This document shows positions 25,183 to 32,640 of a stretch of DNA of 64,000 nucleotides, one piece after another. The stretch is taken from NCBI RefSeq assembly GCF_900176635.1, contig NZ_FXLN01000004.1, positions 124,001-188,000 on the forward strand. Direction: 5' to 3'. The DNA is from Clostridium merdae. Its GTDB lineage: Bacteria > Bacillota > Clostridia > Oscillospirales > Acutalibacteraceae. The notes beneath the pieces were generated by a model. It had not been told where the DNA came from. It saw nothing but the letters and a program-made list of their open reading frames with translations, and did not search any database. Each line of letters opens with the position of its first letter. Position 1 is the first letter of the stretch. Made by a program: the position numbers and the translations under genes.

Positions 25183-26553
25183 ATGTTTTTGGGAATTGGG
25201 GTCGGCATTTGGGCATTTATCATTTATATTGTAGCAATCATTTTTTGGATGCTTGTTCTGAAAAGGAATATCGCTGAGTGTATGGGCATCGGTTTCATTA
25301 TTGTAGCGTTATTCAACGGATTTTCGGCTTTTCCAAGCACCTTAGGTAAGGCTTTGCTTTCAGCCTCTAAAGAAAGCTCATTCCTTGCAACCATGCTGTT
25401 CTTGCTGATGTCAGTTATTATGACAAAGACGGGAATGATTGCTCGCCTGGTTGAGCTGTTAAATTCCATGATAGGCCGTATTAAAGGCGGCGCGGCCTAT
25501 GTTTCTGTATGCGCAAGCTTTTTATTTGGTTTGGTGTCCGGTAATGCAATTGCAAACTGTGCAACGGTCGGCGCGATTACCGTCCCGTGGATGAAAGAAA
25601 GCGGCTGGCCCAAAGAGGTGTCGGCTACTATGAACGCGGGCAACGCCGGTGTTGGGCAGTCCATGCCCTCATGTACTGCCATGTTCCTTTTATTGGGTCT
25701 TGCCCCAGTTGCAGCTGCAATGACAGTTGGGCAGGCTTATATTGCCGTGCTGTGCGGCGGAGCGTGGACCTTCGTGTATCGGTTAATCCGGGTATGGCTG
25801 TATGCCAAAAAATACAACGTTCAGGCAGTTCCAGAGGATCAGATTAAGCCGATCAGTCAATCCTTTCATGAAAACTGGTCTTCTTTACTGATGATTGCCG
25901 GTATCGCGATCCCCCTGCTGCTAACGATGGGTCCCATCGCAAAGTTTCTGACTGCTGCAAAATCCTTTGCCAAAGCGGGTGTTTCTTCCATCAACATTGT
26001 TCTGTGGGTTCCCGTCGTCGTCAGCATCATCTGCCTGATTGTCGGCAGGAAAAGTCTGCCCCAATCCGGCAGTGAATGGATAGGGCTGCTCAAGGGCTGC
26101 CAGTCTACTTTTGCAACCGTTGGCGGCGTGCTTTTGTTTGCTCTTGCAGCCAGTAATGTACTGACCATGGTTGGTTTCGATCAAAACCTTAAGGTGCTTT
26201 TGGAAGCTCTTACCCTGCCGAATCTGGTTATGATTATTCTAACCTGCATCATGATCGTACTGGTAGCTGGTCCGCTGAGTGCCGTTGCCACAACAGCTGC
26301 CGTGGGTTCCGTCGCATTCTCCGTTCTGGTAGGTGCAGGCGTAAACCCGATTGCCGCGATAGTCGTGTTTATGATCTGTATTTCTACGGAAGGTGCCTCT
26401 CCTCCTAGCTCGTCCCCAATCTTCATTTCTTGCGGGTTAGCCGAGGTAGAAGATCCCAAGGTTATTTTCGTACCACTCATCACCGACTATGTTCTTCCGT
26501 TGATTGGGGTAGCCACATTGGTAGCGGTTGGAATACTGCCTATCATTAAATAG
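25183..26553 (+). CDS. TRAP-type (DctM-like) large permease
   Basis: A 456-residue polytopic membrane protein with about 11-12 helices. DctM-like features are the repeated segments G-G-A-A-Y-V-S-V-C-A-S-x-L-F-G-L-V-S-G-N and, in the second half, the matching A-G-P-L-S-A-V-A-T-T-A-A, plus G-N-A-G-V-G-Q-S-M-P-S and S-T-E-G-A-S-P-P-S-S-S-P. These are the two re-entrant substrate/sodium motifs of the family. It is followed 19 bases later by a 77-residue two-helix protein. It is a paralogue of the second permease at 28164, with the same motif order. No periplasmic (DctP/TAXI) binding protein is encoded in the operon. The substrate is unknown; an organic acid or cyclic amide would fit the neighbours. 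Confidence 0.75.
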   Translation: MFLGIGVGIWAFIIYIVAIIFWMLVLKRNIAECMGIGFIIVALFNGFSAFPSTLGKALLSASKESSFLATMLFLLMSVIMTKTGMIARLVELLNSMIGRIKGGAAYVSVCASFLFGLVSGNAIANCATVGAITVPWMKESGWPKEVSATMNAGNAGVGQSMPSCTAMFLLLGLAPVAAAMTVGQAYIAVLCGGAWTFVYRLIRVWLYAKKYNVQAVPEDQIKPISQSFHENWSSLLMIAGIAIPLLLTMGPIAKFLTAAKSFAKAGVSSINIVLWVPVVVSIICLIVGRKSLPQSGSEWIGLLKGCQSTFATVGGVLLFALAASNVLTMVGFDQNLKVLLEALTLPNLVMIILTCIMIVLVAGPLSAVATTAAVGSVAFSVLVGAGVNPIAAIVVFMICISTEGASPPSSSPIFISCGLAEVEDPKVIFVPLITDYVLPLIGVATLVAVGILPIIK

Positions 26554-26572
26554 TTGTGAAAGGAGGATTGCC

Positions 26573-26806
26573 ATGAAAACGGCAGAAAGAGTTCTAGATG
26601 CGCTTTGTGTGATTACCACAGTCATTTTCTTTGTAGCAGTGATACTTATGGTTCTTGCGCAGGGATTTGCTGTTATTACATTAAATGGAGCACTGTCCGT
26701 GTCGCTGTCCAAAGCCATTGCGGTTCCGGCCAGTATGGTGTCCGCAGTGACTTCGATTATCGCTATTATTTTGGCTTATATGAGAGGTCAGATGAAAGCG
26801 GACTGA
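26573..26806 (+). CDS. small two-helix membrane protein, minimal TRAP small-subunit candidate
   Basis: A 77-residue protein starting at the ATG preceded by AAAGGAGG. Two transmembrane helices are visible (about residues 11-35 and 46-68) around a short loop, with a basic C-terminus. It has no motif that I recognise. Normal TRAP small permeases (DctQ) have four helices and 150 or more residues, so this would be half-sized. The same arrangement, large permease then tiny 2-helix protein, recurs at 29577, which argues that the pairing is functional. It could alternatively be an accessory stabiliser. Confidence 0.7.
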   Translation: MKTAERVLDALCVITTVIFFVAVILMVLAQGFAVITLNGALSVSLSKAIAVPASMVSAVTSIIAIILAYMRGQMKAD

Positions 26807-26894
26807 GTATTTGCTAAGTCTGCTGTGCGGGAATACAGAATCATTTTGTATTTCTGCACAGCAAAATTATATTGGAGGGAAAAGGAGGAACAAA

Positions 26895-28043
26895 ATGCTG
26901 GATTTATTAATTATCAATGGGCACGTAATTGATCCTCTCAATCAGATTGACGGCATTCAGCCAGTTGCCATTTATAATGGTAAAATTACTAGATATGAAG
27001 AAGGTGAGCAGGCAAAACACACGATTGACGCTGTGGGACGCTATGTTTTCCCCGGGCTGATTGATGCGCATGCGCATATGTTTGCCGAGGGGTCTGATAT
27101 TGGAATTTACCCAGATGTTGCTTACCTACCTACCGGAGTGACAAGTGCTGTGGATGCAACAGCGGGAGTTTCGAACTACCGGATGTTCCGCTCTTCTGTC
27201 ATAGAGAGAAGCAAGGTGACCATTAAAAGCTTTCTGCAAATGTGTTCGGCCGGACTCGTTACCACCAGTTACCACGAGTGTATCGACCCCAAATACTTTA
27301 ATGCGGAAAAAATTGCCCGAATCTACGAAGAAAACAAAGACAATATTCTTGGCCTGAAAATCAGACAGAGCGAAGAACTGGCTATGGGTCTGGGCATTGC
27401 ACCTCTTAGGGCTACGGTTGCCATTGCAGAAAAAATAAACTGCCCGGTAGAAGTGCACTGCACCAATCTTCCGGTTTCTACCTGCGAAGTACTGGAAACA
27501 CTGCGCCCCGGTGATATTTTCGAGCATGTGTATCAGGGTGCAAAAAACACCATTATCGATGAAAACGGAAAGCTGTATGAATGCGTTCGCAAAGCGCGAG
27601 AACGCGGCATCTGGTTCGATACTGCCGAAGGCCGTAAACATGGTGATTATGATGTGATGAAAGCCGCGATGGAACAGGGTTTTATCGCAGATATTTGCAG
27701 TACAGATTTGGTGCTTGGAAGTATGTACCGGCGTACTATTTTTTCATTGCCCAACCTGATGTCCCGCTATATTTGCATGGGGATTTCCATGCAGCAGGTA
27801 GTGCAAATGGCAACCAGTGCACCAGCTAAACTGATGAAGATGACTGGCGAAATTGGTTGTCTGTCCGAAGGCGCAAAAGCAGACGTTGCGATTTTCGACT
27901 GGAAAGAGCTCCACCAAGTCTACCGTGACTGGAAGGGCAGCGTATTTGAGGCCGACCGCATGCTTAAGCCCGAGCTAACTATTAAAGATGGCGACATTGT
28001 CTATTGTGCTCCGGATTTTATTTATGAGCCTGAGTATCGATAA
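26895..28043 (+). CDS. amidohydrolase/deacetylase family metallohydrolase (COG3964 type)
   Basis: A 382-residue cytosolic metal-dependent hydrolase. Amidohydrolase marks are G-L-I-D-A-H-A-H with the HxH metal ligands (about residues 56-63), a lysine in I-L-G-L-K-I-R near residue 156 that can be carboxylated to bridge the metals, His in V-E-V-H-C-T, His in E-H-V-Y-Q-G, and Asp in C-S-T-D-L. The start is fixed by AAAGGAGG at 26882-26888; upstream in-frame codons have no site. Proteins of this COG hydrolyse amide or cyclic-amide bonds or remove acyl groups, but the substrate for this member is unknown. It lies between the two TRAP permease pairs, suggesting that imported compounds are opened here before the dehydrogenase and aldolase-like steps. 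Confidence 0.8.
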   Translation: MLDLLIINGHVIDPLNQIDGIQPVAIYNGKITRYEEGEQAKHTIDAVGRYVFPGLIDAHAHMFAEGSDIGIYPDVAYLPTGVTSAVDATAGVSNYRMFRSSVIERSKVTIKSFLQMCSAGLVTTSYHECIDPKYFNAEKIARIYEENKDNILGLKIRQSEELAMGLGIAPLRATVAIAEKINCPVEVHCTNLPVSTCEVLETLRPGDIFEHVYQGAKNTIIDENGKLYECVRKARERGIWFDTAEGRKHGDYDVMKAAMEQGFIADICSTDLVLGSMYRRTIFSLPNLMSRYICMGISMQQVVQMATSAPAKLMKMTGEIGCLSEGAKADVAIFDWKELHQVYRDWKGSVFEADRMLKPELTIKDGDIVYCAPDFIYEPEYR

Positions 28044-28163
28044 CAAAATCACTTGTATTTTTAGTAAGCGAAAGAAGACCCGGTTAATAAAACCTCATAA
28101 AATGCGACGCATTAATTTTCAAATGCTGATAGATATCAATCTACACAGAAAAGGAGAATTCAT

Positions 28164-29519
28164 ATGGGTCCTGGTCTTGCGGCTATGATTGTATTCATAG
28201 CAATCATTATTGTATGGAGCGTTAATTTAAAGAGAAATATCGGCGAGGCTATGTTTGTAGGCATGATAGCGGTCGCTTTGTTTGGAGGGGCAAATGCTCC
28301 TACTCTACTCTATAAAGGATTAAAATACGCATTAAACTATGAAGTGCTGTTTGCCTCTTTGGCATTCGTGTTTATGTCCTTTATACTGCGTAAGTCCACC
28401 GTGCTGGAAGGCATGCTACATATTTTAAATCGCATGTTTGGCAAACTAAAAGGTGGCCCTGCCTACGTTAACACTGCGCTGTCTACGGTGTTAGGGTGTT
28501 TGTCCGGTGGTAACACTCCCAATGCTGCCACATCCGGAGCTTTTACTGCACAATGGTTGATAAAATCCGGTTGGTCTAAGGAAAGTGCGGCAACCTTAAT
28601 TGCCGCAAACGGCGGGTTGGGAGCTGGTTTCCCTCCCAGCTCCTCCATGTTTATTGTGCTGGCTTTCCCTACCGTGGCGAATTTGGTATCGGAAGGGCAA
28701 ATCTACGTTGCGTTATTTGTGACAGGTATTTACCAGGTTATATGGAGAATTATTTATATTTATTATCAGATTCACAAGCAAAATCTTCTGCCACCTGTGC
28801 ATGATGAAGAACTTAAGCCAATCTCTGTGGTATTTCATGAATACGGGAGAAATGCTTTCATTTTCTTAGGTGCCATCATTCCGGTACTGCTCACAATGGG
28901 GCCGTTTGCCGATTGGGTCACTGCAAAGTCTAAAATTTGGGATAAAGCTATTGACAGCATCAGCATTCTTGTTTGGATTCCCATTTTAATGACGCTTATC
29001 ATCCTTTTATTGGATTGGAAAAACATTAAAATCAATTTAAAATCCAGAGAAAACTTTATTCAGGAATTGATTCCCGAATTTACCAGTATTGGTGGCCTTC
29101 TTCTATTTGTATTTGCCGCCAGCAATATTATCTCTAATTTGGGATTGTCCGATGATATCGCTCAAATCCTTGATGTTCTGAATCTTTCAAAGGTACTGAC
29201 TGTTTTTGTCATATTTGTTTTGGTTGCAGTTGTTGCAGGCCCGCTTTCTTCCACTGCTACCCTGACCTCTGTTGGAGTAATCTCCCACGCTATTTTGGTG
29301 TACGCAGGGATTGATCCGCTCGCTGCTGCTATTGGCCTACTGATTGTTGCATCCACCGAAGGCGCTTCTCCACCGGCTTCAGGAGCATTATTTGTAGCTT
29401 GCAGCCTTACGGGAGCAAACCCGCCAAAGATATTTGTTCCGCTAATTGTCTGGTTTGTTGTACCAATTACAGTGCTCGCCTGCTTTGTTGCCCTTGGCGT
29501 ACTGCCCATACCATACTAA
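28164..29519 (+). CDS. second TRAP-type (DctM-like) large permease
   Basis: A 451-residue membrane protein, paralogous to the permease at 25183: same length, same start pattern (K-R-N-I-G-E-A against K-R-N-I-A-E-C), matching G-G-P-A-Y-V-N, G-G-N-T-P-N-A-A-T-S-G-A, and S-T-E-G-A-S-P-P-A-S-G. The first re-entrant segment differs (N-T-P-N-A against N-A-I-A-N), so the two probably carry different substrates. The ATG at 28164 is served by AAGGAG. A 120-base gap after the amidohydrolase gene contains no clear terminator and only the small palindrome AATGCG-A-CGCATT (28101-28113), so I take it as part of the same operon. Confidence 0.75.
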   Translation: MGPGLAAMIVFIAIIIVWSVNLKRNIGEAMFVGMIAVALFGGANAPTLLYKGLKYALNYEVLFASLAFVFMSFILRKSTVLEGMLHILNRMFGKLKGGPAYVNTALSTVLGCLSGGNTPNAATSGAFTAQWLIKSGWSKESAATLIAANGGLGAGFPPSSSMFIVLAFPTVANLVSEGQIYVALFVTGIYQVIWRIIYIYYQIHKQNLLPPVHDEELKPISVVFHEYGRNAFIFLGAIIPVLLTMGPFADWVTAKSKIWDKAIDSISILVWIPILMTLIILLLDWKNIKINLKSRENFIQELIPEFTSIGGLLLFVFAASNIISNLGLSDDIAQILDVLNLSKVLTVFVIFVLVAVVAGPLSSTATLTSVGVISHAILVYAGIDPLAAAIGLLIVASTEGASPPASGALFVACSLTGANPPKIFVPLIVWFVVPITVLACFVALGVLPIPY

Positions 29520-29576
29520 ATTAATTCGTGAAAACAAAGCGGTTCCAATATCATATTGTGATGGAAGGTGTTTTGA

Positions 29577-29840
29577 ATGAAGAAATTATATGAAACAGTC
29601 ATTTTTATTGGATTTTTAATATTCTTTATCGGTGGACTCCTGTGTGTCTTTGGTCAGGCGATTGGTATTATGATTGGATTTATCACTGGAAATCCCGATT
29701 TGGTTATATCCTTTGAGTTAATAACCAAGGTTATTTTTCCTGCGGCATCCATTAGTGGTCTTCTTTGCTTTTTGCATCCTTACCTATTTAAAAACAAGAA
29801 AAGCTTAGAGACCGCAAATAAAGAAAATTCAGATGACTAA
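29577..29840 (+). CDS. small two-helix membrane protein, second minimal TRAP small-subunit candidate
   Basis: An 87-residue protein with two hydrophobic helices (about residues 6-35 and 44-68) and a polar Lys/Glu/Asn-rich tail. It has the same topology and the same position behind a large permease as the 77-residue protein at 26573, although sequence identity is low. Its start follows GGAAGG. It is the last gene before the terminator at 29870. No motif beyond the hydrophobic pattern is seen. Confidence 0.65.
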   Translation: MKKLYETVIFIGFLIFFIGGLLCVFGQAIGIMIGFITGNPDLVISFELITKVIFPAASISGLLCFLHPYLFKNKKSLETANKENSDD

Positions 29841-29869
29841 TAATCTCATATAGCTTTAAATACTTTGCA

Positions 29870-29916
29870 AAAAAGAGATAGATACTGCCTGTAAAGGTGA
29901 TATCTATCTCTTTTTT
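29870..29916 (+). terminator. intrinsic terminator of the sigma-54 operon
   Basis: AAAAGAGATAGATA and TATCTATCTCTTTT form a 14-bp stem with T after it. The loop contains CTGCCTGTAAAGGTGA. The segment 29881-29904 closely resembles 37675-37699. Confidence 0.9.
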
Positions 29917-30115
29917 GTATAATCAAGTGGAATACAATTGAGTAAATCAATGCGTAAATTTTTTAAATATTGACTTGTCTTTCAAGTCATCAAAATGTAC
30001 TGCTGATTATCACTTATCAAAAAGAAAAAGAAAAAGGAAAAGCAGATTATGATATAGATTAATACAATAATAATGCTATAATAAATATAATTTTAAGAAG
30101 AAGGGAAAGGTTGCA

Positions 30116-31068
30116 ATGATACAAAATCAAATCAATATGAAAACCCAAGAAGACAAAGAAAACTTGGATGAAATTGTTTCCTTTGCAAATCGCTTCATTA
30201 TTCTTATTCTTACATGCTTTTTTTTGCTAGAATAATCATTGGTATATTACAAAAAGTTATTAATAACTCGATATTGGATAATATGACGAATATTTTATTA
30301 CCATTTTTCTCACTGCTATTTGCTCTTACAATAGGTAGCCGTCTTTTCCGGAAGACCCCGAAACAGATTATTGTTGGAGAGCGAACGACTTCTAAGCTGC
30401 CAGTAATTGACAGCATCCTTTTAATGTTATCTCTTTTCTTCTTTGAATATGGGATCCTTTTATTGAGTATTCCTTATTTGAAGAGTTTTTCACCGGATGA
30501 ATTTAAGCCAGAGCCTTTTTTATATTTAATTATATCAATCATTGGTCCCTGCATTCTAGGCCCTGTGAATGAAGAAATTCTATTCCGAAGAATTGGTTTA
30601 CAATATATGCAAAAATACGGGGCGATGTTTACTGTAATTACTTCTTCCGTTATATTTGCTCTCATGCATGGTGCCAGGTTCCAAGTGCTTTATGCTCTCT
30701 TACTAGGATTCTGCGCCGGCATTCTCTGCGCCAAAACCGGCAGCATTTTGTGGCCCATTCTTCTGCATATGGCGCATAACGGCTTTATGGTGGTGATGAC
30801 CTACCTGTTTCCCTTTTACGAAGGCATCCCATCCCCCCGTTTTTATCTCCTTTGGGCTTTATTTGCTGTGTTATGTATTATGTGCTTTCTTCTTTATGCT
30901 GCTCGACAGAAATTTAGCCTGCGTGACCTTTCCATAAAAGCAAATGTGAAAAAGCTTTGGATACAAATGAAATCCGATAAAAGTAAATATAAGGCCTATT
31001 TCACTTCTACAGGAGCTCTAGTAGTATATTTTGCTGCGTTTATGAATTTTTTAAGTTTTTTATTTTGA
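30116..31068 (+). pseudogene. CPBP intramembrane metalloprotease, frameshifted at a T8 run
   Basis: The gene appears to start at ATG 30116, which has a GGGAAAGG site, and reads 39 residues to a TAA at 30235. The rest of the protein lies in another frame from 30214 (284 residues to 31068). The change falls on eight T at 30218-30225; one extra T would join the two parts into a single CPBP protein with an extra first helix. The body has all CPBP/Abi motifs: E-E-I-L-F-R-R, F-A-L-M-H, and H-M-A-H-N. CPBP proteins are membrane proteases linked to bacteriocin self-immunity or prenyl-protein processing. The shifted body could still be made from ATG 30214, but no ribosome binding site precedes it. Sequencing error, phase variation and decay are all possible. 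Confidence 0.7.
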
Positions 31069-31087
31069 AGCAAATAGGAGAAACATA

Positions 31088-31135
31088 ATGGAATCAAAAC
31101 AGGAAGACGTGTTTGAATTACCATATATATCTTAA
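31088..31135 (+). CDS. possible 15-residue peptide
   Basis: A very short frame coding 15 residues, acidic, with an ATG preceded by AGGAG (31077-31081) at perfect spacing. It lies 20 bases after the CPBP gene. It may be a real mini-peptide, a decayed remnant, or chance. No homology is recognised. Confidence 0.25.
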   Translation: MESKQEDVFELPYIS

Positions 31136-31185
31136 TTTTTGAGCTGGATTGAACGAAGTTCTTCAATATATTTGGAGGTTATAGT

Positions 31186-32466
31186 TTGTCATTTATACAA
31201 TCTAAGATAAAATTGCTACGAAATAATCATTTTTTAAAAGACGTTGCGGTGCTAAGCAGCGGCACGGCAGCGGCTCAATTGATTCCGTTTCTATTCCTGC
31301 CGCTTTTGAGCCGGCTCTACGGACCAGAACTGCAAGGAGTTTACGGCATCTATGTTTCGATTACAAGTATCACGCAGCAAATCGCCTGTTTTCGCTACGA
31401 TTACGCTGTTGTGGTGGTAGACAGCGACGAGGAGGCGGGCGGCGCTTTTGTGCTTAGCGCGGCACTGGCGGTTTTGTTTTCAGCGCTGATAGGCCTTGCA
31501 ATATGGCCCTTTATCCCATCTCTCGGTGCTGCGCTGCGTCTCACGGGCGGCGCGGAAAATACATTATGGATGGTTCCTCTTACGACTTTCATCTGCGGTC
31601 TTACCACCGCACTCAATTATTACAATGTTCGGTTTGAAAAATACAAGGTGATTTCAATCTCCAACATCATCCGTGTTTCGGTGATGGTCGTCTCTCAAAT
31701 TGGACTAGCCCTGTTAGGTGCTGGCTATTGGGGGTTAATTATTGGGCAGTTCTTGTCATTTTTCTTTGGTAACTTACGCATGCTGATGACCTTGAAAGGT
31801 CGAATTCATCGCTCGATGTTCTGCCTCTCTTTTTTAAAGAAGGTGGCGCGTAAAAATATGGCGTACCCAAAATATATGCTACCGAGCGCTATCGCTAACA
31901 ACCTTGCCATAAACATGATGGGTGTGTTTACTCAGATGAATTACGGAGTAGTGATGAACGGGTATTACAGCCTAATCAACCGTCTTCTCGCCCAACCATT
32001 AACACTGGTTTCCAGTGCGGTTTCACAGGTGTTCCTGCGGGGAGCTTCCGTAGACAAGCACGACGGCCAAAAGCTAAGTAAAACATTTTCTACTGTGACA
32101 AAATGGCTACTTATTGTTTCTATCTTCCCGTTCGGGATTTTACTGCTGTGGGGTGAACCAATCATTTCTCGATTTTTAGGAGAGGAATGGACACCCATGG
32201 CGGAATATCTCAGATATTTGATTCCATTGTTTATGGTGCGCTTTGTGGTGACGCCGCTTACAAACTCTGCTATTGCACTTGGGCGGCAAAAGGCAACGAT
32301 GGTATGGCAATTCTTTTTGCTCGCCGTGGTTATAATCCCGTCGCTGCTAACCTTTGTTATTCCAATGTCTTATACGCAGTACCTTCTTGCAACGAGCTTG
32401 CCAATGGCGATGGCTTACCTAATCTTCTACCGCTTTTGCCAGAAGATTGTTAAGAACGCAGTGTGA
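31186..32466 (+). CDS. oligosaccharide/polysaccharide flippase family protein (Wzx/MATE-like)
   Basis: A 426-residue membrane protein with about 12 helices and a short basic N-terminus. The pattern L-K-D-V-A-V-L-S-S-G-T-A-A-A-Q-L-I-P with L-S-R-L-Y-G-P-E near residues 43-52 is typical of the polysaccharide-biosynthesis flippase group, which moves lipid-linked sugar units across the membrane. The best start is TTG at 31186 with GGAGG 7 bases upstream. No glycosyltransferase, polymerase or sugar nucleotide gene is nearby, so the glycan is unknown. Base composition in the first third is richer in G+C than in the preceding CPBP gene. Confidence 0.75.
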   Translation: MSFIQSKIKLLRNNHFLKDVAVLSSGTAAAQLIPFLFLPLLSRLYGPELQGVYGIYVSITSITQQIACFRYDYAVVVVDSDEEAGGAFVLSAALAVLFSALIGLAIWPFIPSLGAALRLTGGAENTLWMVPLTTFICGLTTALNYYNVRFEKYKVISISNIIRVSVMVVSQIGLALLGAGYWGLIIGQFLSFFFGNLRMLMTLKGRIHRSMFCLSFLKKVARKNMAYPKYMLPSAIANNLAINMMGVFTQMNYGVVMNGYYSLINRLLAQPLTLVSSAVSQVFLRGASVDKHDGQKLSKTFSTVTKWLLIVSIFPFGILLLWGEPIISRFLGEEWTPMAEYLRYLIPLFMVRFVVTPLTNSAIALGRQKATMVWQFFLLAVVIIPSLLTFVIPMSYTQYLLATSLPMAMAYLIFYRFCQKIVKNAV

Positions 32467-32528
32467 AAATGTCTGTCATCACACATATTTCAACTCATTC
32501 ATATTGAATGAAGAAGAATTAAAAAATT

Positions 32529-32570
32529 AAGAAGCAGGGGCTTTGATTATCAAAGTCCCTGCTTCTTTAG
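32529..32570. terminator. bidirectional intrinsic terminator
   Basis: AAGAAGCAGGG and CCCTGCTTCTT pair around GCTTTGATTATCAAAGT, which holds a further CTTTGA/TCAAAG stem. It lies between the flippase gene and the convergent ABC permease gene. Confidence 0.9.
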
Positions 32571-32640
32571 GAGTGTGTTGTTTGACGTAGGTTTTATACC
32601 GTTTTCCGGCAGAATTGCGATGTGTTAAATCAATAAGCAA

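Noticed and set aside
28101..28113. AATGCG-A-CGCATT palindrome between the amidohydrolase and second permease genes
   Set aside because: Too short to call; no promoter elements or T-run beside it.
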